A stretch of DNA of 13,972 bases from Sphingobacteriaceae bacterium. Lineage in GTDB: Bacteria > Bacteroidota > Bacteroidia > Sphingobacteriales > Sphingobacteriaceae. Numbering within the stretch: position 1 is the stretch's first letter; every line of letters starts with the position of its first letter. The notes under the pieces were generated by a model. The model was not told the origin of the DNA. It did not search any database and saw only the letters and a program-made list of their open reading frames with translations. The position numbers were made by a program, and so were the translations under genes. The DNA is taken from NCBI GenBank assembly GCA_025450155.1, contig JANWIB010000160.1, forward strand, positions 1 to 13,972, written 5' to 3'. This document shows positions 1 through 6,444 of the stretch, one piece after another.

Positions 1-924
1 GAACTGGCCGTGCAAACCGGTAATAAAGCACACGCTGAAGAATTAAAAAAGCGATTAAAAAACCAGGTAATCATCGTAAAATCTGAAGCAGAAGTTTATG
101 CCGCAGCAGGCCTACCATTTATTGACCCCGAATTGCGTGAGGGGCTGAAAGAGTTTGAGTGGGCAGAGAAAAACCAGCTTCCCAAATTGGTAGAATGGGG
201 CGATTTAAAAGGCAGCCTGCACAACCACAGTACCTGGAGCGATGGGGTACATACGCTGGAAGAAATGGCTTTATTTTGCCGTGACGAACTTAAGCTGCAC
301 TATCTGGGCATCTGCGATCACTCGAAATCTGCTTTTTATGCCAAGGGATTAAATGAAGAACGGGTAATGGCCCAACATCGCGAAATTGATGTATTGAACC
401 AAAAACTTGGAGCATTTAAAATCTTTAAAGGTATTGAATCGGATATTTTGTACGATGGTTCCTTAGATTATCCGGCTGAAATACTGGCCACGTTTGATTT
501 TGTGGTGGCCTCCATTCATTCGATTTTAAAAATGAATGAGGAAAAAGCCACCAGCCGCTTAATCACAGCTATTGAAAATCCATATACTACCATCCTTGGC
601 CATCCAACCGGAAGGCTGCTTTTAACCCGAAGCGGCTATCCGATTGATTATAAAAAAGTGATTGATGCCTGTGCAGCCAACCGGGTAGTTATTGAGATTA
701 ATGCAAATCCTTTACGTTTAGATATAGATTGGCGCTGGCACCAATATGCTATTGAAAAGGGCGTTTTGCTCTCTATCAATCCGGATGCGCATCGAAAAGA
801 TGGCTTTTATGATACCCATTATGGCATTCTAGCTGCACGAAAAGGTGGCGTTACTGCCAAAGATTGTCTAAACGCCTTATCTCTGGAAGAAATTTCCACT
901 TATTTCAATACCAGAAAAAGATAA
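1..924 (+). CDS. polX: PolX-family DNA polymerase, C-terminal PHP domain (5' truncated by window edge)
   Basis: The reading frame is open from the first base, so this is the 3' end of a longer gene. The visible part is a PHP (polymerase and histidinol phosphatase) domain of the type found at the C-terminus of bacterial family X DNA polymerases. There it acts as a metal-dependent 3'-5' exonuclease or phosphoesterase in base-excision repair. All nine expected metal ligands are visible: the HxH pair (220-228), Asp (241), His of CDH (319), Glu of GIESD (436), His of ASIHS (517), His of GHPTGR (601), and the DAH pair near the end (Asp 784, His 790). The short TGNKAH stretch at the window start resembles the end of the polymerase part of PolX. 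The catalytic palm and fingers lie upstream and cannot be checked, so a stand-alone PHP protein remains possible. The gene ends in TAA, and a small lipoprotein gene follows 69 bases later. Confidence 0.85.
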   Translation, partial: ELAVQTGNKAHAEELKKRLKNQVIIVKSEAEVYAAAGLPFIDPELREGLKEFEWAEKNQLPKLVEWGDLKGSLHNHSTWSDGVHTLEEMALFCRDELKLHYLGICDHSKSAFYAKGLNEERVMAQHREIDVLNQKLGAFKIFKGIESDILYDGSLDYPAEILATFDFVVASIHSILKMNEEKATSRLITAIENPYTTILGHPTGRLLLTRSGYPIDYKKVIDACAANRVVIEINANPLRLDIDWRWHQYAIEKGVLLSINPDAHRKDGFYDTHYGILAARKGGVTAKDCLNALSLEEISTYFNTRKR

Positions 925-993
925 TTTCCGGCATACTCCATTCCATTAAAGAACAAGAACGTGTCTTGCATTGTATTAAAAAGAAAGAATACA

Positions 994-1281
994 ATGAAAA
1001 GGACAAAATTAATTACACTAACTTATTTGATCCTAGTAATCTTATTGCTTTCGGCGTGTGCTCATGTAATTCCCATCGAAAAATGCATAACCGATAAACC
1101 ATATGGTTTTTGGAGTGGATTGTGGCATGGAATCATCGCACCCATCAGCTTCATCGTAAGTTTATTTAAAGCCGATATTGCCGTATATGGTATAAATAAC
1201 AATGGCGCTTGGTATAATTTGGGTTTTTTGTTGGGTGTTGCCATCGTGTTTGGAGGAGGAGGCCATCAGGCAAAAAGATAG
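994..1281 (+). CDS. Small membrane lipoprotein of unknown function
   Basis: A 95-residue protein starting at ATG 994, preceded by an A/G-rich stretch. It begins with a type II signal peptide: basic MKRTK, a hydrophobic run at residues 6-18, and lipobox LSAC with the lipidated Cys at residue 22. The mature part contains a GFWSGLWHGIIAPISF segment (residues 38-53) and a NNNGAWYNLGFLLG segment (68-81), both largely hydrophobic, so it probably lies in or against a membrane after lipidation. From memory, short proteins with this WHGIIAPISF / NNG-WY-GF-LG pattern occur widely as hypothetical proteins; I cannot assign a function. An upstream GTG at 961 in the same frame would put 11 residues before the signal peptide and is unlikely to be the start. 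A stem-loop just after the stop may end transcription. Confidence 0.75.
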   Translation: MKRTKLITLTYLILVILLLSACAHVIPIEKCITDKPYGFWSGLWHGIIAPISFIVSLFKADIAVYGINNNGAWYNLGFLLGVAIVFGGGGHQAKR

Positions 1282-1288
1282 TACCATG

Positions 1289-1308
1289 AGCTGATTTTAT
1301 AATCGGCT
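1289..1308 (+). terminator. Stem-loop after the lipoprotein gene, possible weak terminator
   Basis: AGCTGATT and AATCGGCT pair over eight positions (one G-U) around a TTAT loop, starting eight bases after the lipoprotein stop codon. There is no clean T run behind it (TATGGGTTATTAT follows), so termination would be inefficient. It sits just upstream of the next gene's promoter-like box. Confidence 0.3.
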
Positions 1309-1317
1309 ATGGGTTAT

Positions 1318-1325
1318 TATATTTG
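1318..1325 (+). promoter_or_regulatory. Candidate Bacteroidota -7 box (TATATTTG) for the DUF4254 cluster
   Basis: TATATTTG matches the TAnnTTTG consensus of the Bacteroidota primary sigma factor. It ends five bases before the ATG at 1331, so a transcript starting the usual four or so bases after the box would be leaderless or nearly so. No good TTTG/TTG -33 element lies at the expected distance, which lowers confidence. Confidence 0.4.
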
Positions 1326-1330
1326 CGAAA

Positions 1331-1936
1331 ATGATTAGCGAGCATTGTCATCAAATTTTCGGCCAGGTAATTGATACGTATCATCAGTACAATCATATTG
1401 ATCATCCTTTTCAAAATCCTTACCCCACAGCGTCTTTAGAAAATCTACTTTATACCAAATGCTGGATTGATACCATGCAATGGCATATGGAAGATGAGAT
1501 CAGAAATCCAAAAATTGATCCTACTGAGGGCCTAAAATGGAAACGACGCATTGATCAATCGAACCAGGATAGAACTGACCTAGTAGAACGGATTGATGAC
1601 TATTTTTTACAGGAATATCACCATATCACGCCTAAAAACAACGCTAAAATCAATACCGAAAGCCCTGCATGGGCCATAGACCGGCTTTCTATACTTGAAC
1701 TGAAAATCTACCATATGCGTGAAGAAACTTTGCGGAAGGATACGGACGCAAACCATATTGAAAAATGCCGGTTAAAATTAGATGTACTATTGCAACAGAA
1801 AAAAGACCTTTCATTGGCTATTGATGAGCTTTTGGAGGATATAAAGAATGGCGATAAGTACATGAAGGTGTACCGGCAGATGAAAATGTATAACGACCCA
1901 TCACTCAATCCGGTGCTGTATGAGAAAGGAAAGTAG
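1331..1936 (+). CDS. DUF4254 domain-containing protein
   Basis: A 201-residue soluble, largely helical protein that matches the DUF4254 family over its whole length as I remember it. Recognisable blocks are the YTKCWIDTMQWHMEDEIR segment (residues 41-58), the KRRIDQSNQDRTDLVERID region (71-89), the ESPAWAIDRLSILELKIYHM segment (110-129) and RQMKMYNDP near the C-terminus (182-190). There is no signal peptide or membrane segment. The family has no established biochemical role that I know of. It recurs in Bacteroidota next to glycosyltransferase family 9 genes, as here, so a role supporting glycan or lipopolysaccharide assembly is a guilt-by-association inference only. Its TAG stop codon directly abuts the TTG start of the glycosyltransferase in the same reading frame, which suggests translational coupling. 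Confidence 0.85.
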   Translation: MISEHCHQIFGQVIDTYHQYNHIDHPFQNPYPTASLENLLYTKCWIDTMQWHMEDEIRNPKIDPTEGLKWKRRIDQSNQDRTDLVERIDDYFLQEYHHITPKNNAKINTESPAWAIDRLSILELKIYHMREETLRKDTDANHIEKCRLKLDVLLQQKKDLSLAIDELLEDIKNGDKYMKVYRQMKMYNDPSLNPVLYEKGK

Positions 1937-2968
1937 TTGCCAGACATAAAACATATATTGGTATTTCGTTTTTCGGCCATGGGCGATGTGGCTATGACGG
2001 TTCCTGTAATAAAAGCGGTATTAGAACAAAATCCCGGACTCAGCATTATCTATGTTTCACGTCCCGCATTCGCGGCGATGTTTCAACATATACCCCGCCT
2101 CGAATATGTTTCGGTTAATTTAAAGGCCTACAACGGTTTTTATGGTTTATACAAACTCTACCGATCCTTAAAAAAGCTACCTATTGATGCAGTAGCCGAC
2201 CTGCACGACCATTTGCGCACTATTGTTTTACGTAATTTCTTTTCACTATCAGGTATTCCTGTCGTCGCTCTGAACAAAGGCCGTAGAGAAAAGAAACAAG
2301 CCATAAACTGGAGCAATAAAATTCTGAAACCACTTAAACCGATGACCGAGCGCTACGCGGATGTTTTTCGGGAACTGGGCTTTCCGGTTGTACTGACTCA
2401 CCAATTGAAACGACACGAAGTAGAAGAAGACGAACATGTTAGTTTTTTGGTAGGACCCAAACATGAGAAATGGGTTGGTATTGCCCCTTTTGCCAAACAT
2501 AAAGGCAAATTGTATCCGCTGGAAAAAATGGAAGAAGTAATCCGGATATTGAACGAAAAAAATATCCGGATATTTTTGATGGGCGGTGGCGAACAGGAGG
2601 AGTTGATTTGCAACGAGTGGGAAATGAAGTTTGAAAATGTCACCTCTATTATAAACCAGTTAACGCTGGCCGAAGAACTTAAAATGATAACCAAATTGGA
2701 TGTGATGCTGAGTATGGACTCGGCGGGGATGCATTTGGCTTCTATACAAGGTGTACCCGTGGTGTCCATCTGGGGCGCTACGCATCCTTACCTGGGCTTT
2801 TTGGGCTATGGACAATCCGAAAAAGATATTGTGGGAAATGATATTAGCTGCCGGCCTTGCTCGATATTTGGCAAAACACCCTGCTACCGCCCCGAACGCG
2901 ATTTTGCCTGCCTGAATCGCATCGAGCCACAGCAAGTGATAGACCATTTACAAGTTTACCTCGATTAA
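1937..2968 (+). CDS. Glycosyltransferase family 9 protein (heptosyltransferase-like)
   Basis: A 343-residue GT-B fold enzyme of the ADP-heptose:LPS heptosyltransferase family (GT9), which would transfer a sugar from a nucleotide donor onto lipid A core or another envelope glycan at the cytoplasmic face. The N-terminal domain opens with HILVFRFSAMGDVAMTVPV (residues 6-24). The C-terminal donor domain has IAPFAKHKGK (182-191), LMGGGEQEE (214-222), MDSAGMHLA (260-268) and IWGATHP (278-284). A cysteine-containing tail follows (CRPC at 305-308, then C316 and C325), a feature I associate with Bacteroidota members. The start must be TTG 1937: an in-frame TAG lies immediately upstream, and the next in-frame starts would cut into the first beta strand. 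Donor and acceptor cannot be read from the sequence, so heptose should not be assumed. A strong inverted repeat lies inside the gene at 2541-2574. Confidence 0.85.
   Translation: MPDIKHILVFRFSAMGDVAMTVPVIKAVLEQNPGLSIIYVSRPAFAAMFQHIPRLEYVSVNLKAYNGFYGLYKLYRSLKKLPIDAVADLHDHLRTIVLRNFFSLSGIPVVALNKGRREKKQAINWSNKILKPLKPMTERYADVFRELGFPVVLTHQLKRHEVEEDEHVSFLVGPKHEKWVGIAPFAKHKGKLYPLEKMEEVIRILNEKNIRIFLMGGGEQEELICNEWEMKFENVTSIINQLTLAEELKMITKLDVMLSMDSAGMHLASIQGVPVVSIWGATHPYLGFLGYGQSEKDIVGNDISCRPCSIFGKTPCYRPERDFACLNRIEPQQVIDHLQVYLD
2541..2578 (+). other. Intragenic stem-loop followed by a T run (terminator-like) in the GT9 gene
   Basis: TCCGGATATT (2541-2550) is perfectly complementary to AATATCCGGA (2561-2570) across a 10-base loop, and TATTTTTG follows directly. 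The second arm also belongs to a perfect 14-base palindrome (2561-2574). The shape resembles an intrinsic terminator, but it lies mid-gene, encoding residues 202-213 of the glycosyltransferase. It may be a coincidence of coding sequence. Confidence 0.4.
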
Positions 2969-3459
2969 TGATGAGCAAACATCTGTTACTTGTACGTCAT
3001 GCCAAAGCCGACTGGGGCGGATTTAAGCTGGCTGATTTTGAGCGCCCGCTGACGGAGCGGGGGCATCGGAATGCGCCGGAGATGGCTCAACGGCTGTTAA
3101 ATAAGGATATGCTACCGCAACTGCTGGTCAGCAGCCCGGCCTTACGAGCCATTACTACTGCCAACTATTTTGCCAAAACCTTAGGTTTTTCGCCAAGTGA
3201 TATTTTGCAAGAACCTGACATTTATGAAGCCCATACCACTACCCTGCTTCGTATCATCAATCATTTCGATAACCGTTATGATTTTATTGCTCTGTTTGGG
3301 CATAACCCGGGTTTAACCGAACTGGCTATCCAACTCTGCCATACCGATATTGCACCTATTCCAACCTGCGGAATGGTACTGATCGAATTTCCGTTCGACA
3401 ACTGGCAACTCCTTAGTGGCGACACGGGAGAAATGAGATGGTTTGATTATCCGCTATAA
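2968..3459 (+). CDS. SixA-type histidine phosphatase family protein
   Basis: A 163-residue member of the histidine phosphatase (phosphoglycerate mutase-like) superfamily, short like SixA, which removes phosphate from phosphohistidine on signalling proteins. The catalytic RHA motif is at residues 10-12 (His11), followed by PLTERGHRNA (28-36), SSPALRA (55-61) and GHNPG (111-115) carrying the second catalytic His112. The first ATG overlaps the last base of the glycosyltransferase stop codon (TAATGATG); the adjacent ATG at 2971 is equally plausible. The frame extends further upstream, but that part lies inside the glycosyltransferase gene and resembles nothing. Its substrate here is unknown. Position in the cluster points to co-transcription rather than a shared pathway. 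It converges with the next minus-strand gene, with six bases between the stop codons. Confidence 0.82.
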   Translation: MMSKHLLLVRHAKADWGGFKLADFERPLTERGHRNAPEMAQRLLNKDMLPQLLVSSPALRAITTANYFAKTLGFSPSDILQEPDIYEAHTTTLLRIINHFDNRYDFIALFGHNPGLTELAIQLCHTDIAPIPTCGMVLIEFPFDNWQLLSGDTGEMRWFDYPL

Positions 3460-3462
3460 TCA
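3444..3462. terminator. Inverted repeat across the sixA-like stop codon, possible weak bidirectional terminator
   Basis: TGATTAT (3444-3450) and ATAATCA (3456-3462) form a perfect 7-base-pair stem with a five-base loop between two convergent genes. The stem is AT-rich (one G-C pair) and neither side has a T run, so terminator function is tentative. No better candidate exists in this six-base intergenic gap. Confidence 0.22.
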
Positions 3463-3465
3463 TCA

Positions 3466-4260
3466 TTATTCACACTTCGCTTCAAACAGACTTCCGGGAA
3501 TAAGTTTATAAGTTATGATTTTTATTTGATGAGGTGAAATTTTATGATACTGATCTGACGGATTGGGTTTATATGCCGTGCTAAACTCCTGCTCGATTTC
3601 GTTTAATTCTTCCAGGTCTTCCTCATTAATCGGATGTTTAATCATCGTATTTTTATGATCCATCCCTTGTAAGCCTCCTCCCGCTTTTGCAAGGAACTGA
3701 ATAGGTTTATGAAATTGTGAAGGGTTTATATAGTAGGCCAAAAAATCATTATGCAGGCTATCTAATAGATAAATGTACCCTTCGCTTTGATAAGAAGAAT
3801 CCGGAAGAATGGTAAAAGCGATAGACTGATCTTTTTTATTAAATGTATATACATACGGATAATGAAAGCAATTAGCATCCGGGTTAAAAATACGTTGTAG
3901 GCTATCAGTAGTATTTCTTCCCATGAGTAAAGGGTTGTCTTCAAACCCTTCGAACTTTAGTTTATAACCTGAATTTAGCTGAGGGTTATGACGTCCGTAG
4001 AGTATAAATTGTTGTTCAGGGTTTTTCGGTACAAGCGTAACAACATGCATACTATCCATTTGCCAGGTGCCGGTAACAAAAGTTGCATAAGCAATTATCG
4101 CAAAGCGATTATTTTCTAATAGATACATGTACGTCCCACCTGCCCCATCTCCCGGAGTGCCGGGTTGATAGTACTTGCCAATGAGATCGGGTATTTGTTG
4201 TGCATTAACAATAGAAACAAAGGTTAGTAAGCATGCGGTTAGTACTATTTTTATTTTCAT
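3466..4260 (-). CDS. Secreted protein of unknown function
   Basis: A 264-residue protein with a clear type I signal peptide: basic start MKIK, hydrophobic core at residues 5-18, and probable cleavage after VNA at residue 20. The mature part starts with a short-strand, aromatic-rich pattern (IGKYYQPG, GGTYMYLLENNRFAIIAY, FVTGTWQMDS, about residues 27-70). This resembles the opening of small beta-barrel or lipocalin-like proteins, but I recognise no named family. A less ordered, charged part follows (about residues 195-240, NEEDLEELNEIEQE). Only two cysteines are seen in the mature part. It is probably periplasmic or outer-membrane associated. The gene is monocistronic by layout: it has its own promoter-like box right at the start codon and converges with the phosphatase gene. 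Confidence 0.7.
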   Translation of the reverse strand: MKIKIVLTACLLTFVSIVNAQQIPDLIGKYYQPGTPGDGAGGTYMYLLENNRFAIIAYATFVTGTWQMDSMHVVTLVPKNPEQQFILYGRHNPQLNSGYKLKFEGFEDNPLLMGRNTTDSLQRIFNPDANCFHYPYVYTFNKKDQSIAFTILPDSSYQSEGYIYLLDSLHNDFLAYYINPSQFHKPIQFLAKAGGGLQGMDHKNTMIKHPINEEDLEELNEIEQEFSTAYKPNPSDQYHKISPHQIKIITYKLIPGSLFEAKCE

Positions 4261-4264
4261 GCTT

Positions 4265-4272
4265 CAAATATA
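4265..4272 (-). promoter_or_regulatory. Candidate -7 box (TATATTTG) for the secreted-protein gene
   Basis: On the minus strand TATATTTG ends four bases before the ATG at 4260. It fits the TAnnTTTG consensus, and transcription would be expected to start at or within a base of the start codon. A TTG lies 16 bases upstream (complement of 4289-4291), slightly closer than the usual -33 spacing. Confidence 0.42.
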
Positions 4273-4316
4273 GACATCCGGAATTTATCAATTCTAATGT
4301 ACTATTTTCTTATGAT

Positions 4317-4341
4317 CGATGTTATCATCGCACCACTGTGC
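4317..4341. repeat. Two adjacent small hairpins in the 3466-4260 / 4399-5244 spacer
   Basis: CGATG-TTAT-CATCG (4317-4330) is directly followed by GCAC-CACT-GTGC (4330-4341), the two sharing one base. They lie downstream of the methyltransferase gene, so they might end its transcript, but no T run follows on the minus strand. Structure is seen; function is a guess. Confidence 0.25.
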
Positions 4342-4398
4342 ATGCTGGGGAGCTGAAACTTGTTGACTAATGAAACACCAACGGGTCAATACAATGAA

Positions 4399-5244
4399 TT
4401 ATTTTTCTCCATAAATGACAAGAGCGCTTGAGTCTATCATCACGTTTCCATCCAGATATTTTTCATTCACCAACTGATAAACCTCACGCTTGATTTTATC
4501 TTTCATTGCCTCATCTGCTTTGCTAAGTGCAGCTACAAAAGGAGCAGCCACTTCGGTCATCATAGTCCAATACACATCGACTGTACCACATTTCAATTTT
4601 CCGGCGATTTCTTTTTCGGAAATATTCTTTAAGCCCACTTGCTGAAACAGTTGCTGGATTAGCCCGCTTTTAGCACAACGAAACATGCCCGGTGCTTCGG
4701 GCGGTGGTGTGGGCAACTGCATATTTTTATTAATTGTTCCGCCAATTGCCGTTACCCAAAAATTCTTTTCCGGCACATTCCAAACCGATGTTGCTATTCT
4801 TCCTCCGGGTTTCAGCACCCGGGCCATTTCTTTGGCAGCTAAAAGCATATCGGGGAAAAACATAAAACCGAAACGACAACTGATGGCATCAAATGTATTG
4901 TCGGCAAAAGGGAGTTCGCAAACATCGCAAACACGGGTTTCAATGTTTTTAATTCCTCTTTGCATGGCATGCTCGCTAGCAATGTCAAGCATATCTTCGG
5001 CAAGGTCGGTAATAATCACCTTACCACCGTTGAGCATTGTTGCAATGGTAAGCCCCGGTTCCCCAGTTCCTGAAGCTACATCTAACACCATATCGGTACC
5101 TTTCGGTTTTAGTAACCGAATAATTTCATCACCTTCCGGCTTCAGAAAGTCCATCATTAAATCGTCCCATTTTTTCCAACCTGGTGAAAATCTATTCCAT
5201 GAATCTCTTTGCTGTTCGCGGATTTCTTCTAGTTGCTGTTCCAT
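4399..5244 (-). CDS. Class I SAM-dependent methyltransferase
   Basis: A 281-residue Rossmann-fold methyltransferase of the UbiE/COQ5-like or Methyltransf_11 type. Motif I, VLDVASGTGEPGL (residues 53-65), binds S-adenosylmethionine. The acidic end of strand 2 is in ITDLAEDML (78-86). An acidic CDVCELPF loop (106-113) contacts the adenine, and FDAISCRFGFMFFPD (118-132) plus VLKPGGRIA (143-151) complete the core. The N-terminal part (QQRDSWNRFSPGWKKW, 11-26) is typical of enzymes acting on small or lipid-like molecules. The C-terminal part is longer than in UbiE and should define the substrate, which cannot be read from sequence. ATG 5244 is supported by the complete N-terminal helix and a 106-base upstream spacer with a promoter-like box. 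It stands apart from its neighbours, so context does not reveal the pathway. Confidence 0.82.
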   Translation of the reverse strand: MEQQLEEIREQQRDSWNRFSPGWKKWDDLMMDFLKPEGDEIIRLLKPKGTDMVLDVASGTGEPGLTIATMLNGGKVIITDLAEDMLDIASEHAMQRGIKNIETRVCDVCELPFADNTFDAISCRFGFMFFPDMLLAAKEMARVLKPGGRIATSVWNVPEKNFWVTAIGGTINKNMQLPTPPPEAPGMFRCAKSGLIQQLFQQVGLKNISEKEIAGKLKCGTVDVYWTMMTEVAAPFVAALSKADEAMKDKIKREVYQLVNEKYLDGNVMIDSSALVIYGEK

Positions 5245-5314
5245 TTTATTTATTACTTTTTGTATTACCTGAACAATTATGCATGCACTTAGTTTTGCTT
5301 CTAAATTCGATTTT

Positions 5315-5322
5315 CAAAGTTA
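5315..5322 (-). promoter_or_regulatory. Candidate -7 box (TAACTTTG) upstream of the methyltransferase gene
   Basis: TAACTTTG on the minus strand matches TAnnTTTG and would give a leader of roughly 65 bases before ATG 5244. A TTTA (complement of 5344-5347) lies 21 bases upstream as a poor -33 match. A CCAG-AACG-CTGG inverted repeat (plus-strand 5331-5342) overlaps the region between the two boxes. Confidence 0.35.
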
Positions 5323-5350
5323 CAAGCCAACCAGAACGCTGGCTAAAGAG

Positions 5351-6442
5351 TTACGAAAGTTTATAGATTTTTCCTGGTAAAGAAACTACGATACCTCGCA
5401 TTTCAAGCTCCAAAATGGTAACGGCCAGTTTACTCTGCGGGAATTGAGTAATTAAAGAAAGATCGTCTATAGCGGTTATACCTTGTTCTTCCAGTACGTC
5501 AACCACTTTTTTTTCTTCGGCAGAGAGATTTAAGCGCAAACTCACCTGGGTTTCTTTTTTCTTTTTCGCAACTGTCCAACCTAGCAGGTTTTCCATATCA
5601 TCAATACCAGAGATTAAATTGGCCCGATTGGTTTTAATAAGGTAATTGCATCCGGCAGAAAATTCGTTCGCTACATTTCCCGGAAAGGCAAAAACATCCC
5701 GGTTATACGAATTAGCCAACTCAGCTGTAATGAGCGCTCCACCTTTTAAACCTGCTTCTACCACAATGGTCACATCCGCAATTCCGGCAACAATACGATT
5801 GCGTTTCGGGAAATTCTCCCTTTCGGGATTCGTGTCTGAAGGAAACTCGGTTAACAGGCCACCATTTTCCAGCATCTTTTCTGCTAATGAACGGTGTGTC
5901 GCCGGATAAATACGATCCAATCCATGCCCCATCACGCCAATAGTAGGAATATCGTTCTTCATACTCGCCTTATGCGTTGTACCATCTATGCCGTGGGCAA
6001 GACCGCTCACAATGATCACCTGATAGGGCTTTAAATCTTCTACCAGCTTTTGGGTAAGTTCCTTTCCATACGAAGTGGCATTCCGGGTGCCTACGATACT
6101 GATAATTTTATTGTGATTCAGATCGGCAGTGCCTTTATAATAAAGCAGGATTGGCGCATCATAACAGTTTTTTAACCGCTTAGGATAGTCCTCATCTGTA
6201 TAGAAAAAAGTTCGGATTTTGTATTTCTCTATAAATTGCAGTTCTTTTTCGGCTCGATCAAAGCCCTCTTTATTTAAAATGGCCTCTATGGTTTTCTTGC
6301 GAAGACCCGGGACAGCGCTAAGATTTGTTTTGGTTGCCTGAAATATCGCCTCCGCCGAACCGAAATGTTCCACTAACAGTCTTGCGGTAATATCGCCTAT
6401 TCCGGGAACAAAAGTAAGCGCTATTTGATACAGAAGCTCCAT
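5351..6442 (-). CDS. dprA: DNA-processing protein DprA
   Basis: A 363-residue protein of full DprA/Smf architecture. It loads RecA onto incoming single-stranded DNA during natural transformation and protects that DNA. The N-terminus carries helix-hairpin-helix-like segments (FVPGIGDITARLL, residues 11-23; LSAVPGLRKKTIEAI, 41-55). The Rossmann-like core has ISIVGTRNATSYG (114-126), SGLAHGIDG (146-154), FPKRNRIVAG (211-220) and EAGLKGGALITAELA (229-243). A C-terminal winged-helix-like domain follows (about 305-360). The ATG start lies two bases after the rsmG stop codon, so the two are surely co-transcribed. DprA is very widespread, including in species not known to be transformable, so its presence alone does not show competence; no other competence gene is in the window. 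Confidence 0.95.
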   Translation of the reverse strand: MELLYQIALTFVPGIGDITARLLVEHFGSAEAIFQATKTNLSAVPGLRKKTIEAILNKEGFDRAEKELQFIEKYKIRTFFYTDEDYPKRLKNCYDAPILLYYKGTADLNHNKIISIVGTRNATSYGKELTQKLVEDLKPYQVIIVSGLAHGIDGTTHKASMKNDIPTIGVMGHGLDRIYPATHRSLAEKMLENGGLLTEFPSDTNPERENFPKRNRIVAGIADVTIVVEAGLKGGALITAELANSYNRDVFAFPGNVANEFSAGCNYLIKTNRANLISGIDDMENLLGWTVAKKKKETQVSLRLNLSAEEKKVVDVLEEQGITAIDDLSLITQFPQSKLAVTILELEMRGIVVSLPGKIYKLS

Positions 6443-6444
6443 AT

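Noticed and set aside
961..993. GTG 961 as the start of the small lipoprotein
   Set aside because: It would place 11 extra residues before a normal lipoprotein signal peptide. ATG 994 gives a textbook basic start and hydrophobic core.
2857..2967. A 5' extension of the SixA-type gene
   Set aside because: The frame stays open upstream, but this stretch is inside the GT9 gene and encodes nothing like the phosphatase family, which starts with the short strand before RHA.
1937..2968. Naming the GT9 enzyme WaaC or WaaF
   Set aside because: The family match does not define donor or acceptor, and Bacteroidota core sugars differ from those of enterobacteria.
4399..5244. Calling the methyltransferase UbiE/MenG
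   Set aside because: The SAM-binding motifs are generic, the protein is longer than UbiE, and no menaquinone gene is nearby.
4685..5272. A 195-codon open frame on the plus strand opposite the methyltransferase gene
   Set aside because: It lies antisense to a gene whose motifs are unmistakable, and its own translation is serine/proline-rich and resembles nothing.
5325..5346. AGCCA/TGGCT and CCAG/CTGG inverted repeats as a dprA terminator
   Set aside because: The repeats are real but no T run follows on either strand, and they overlap the likely promoter of the methyltransferase gene.
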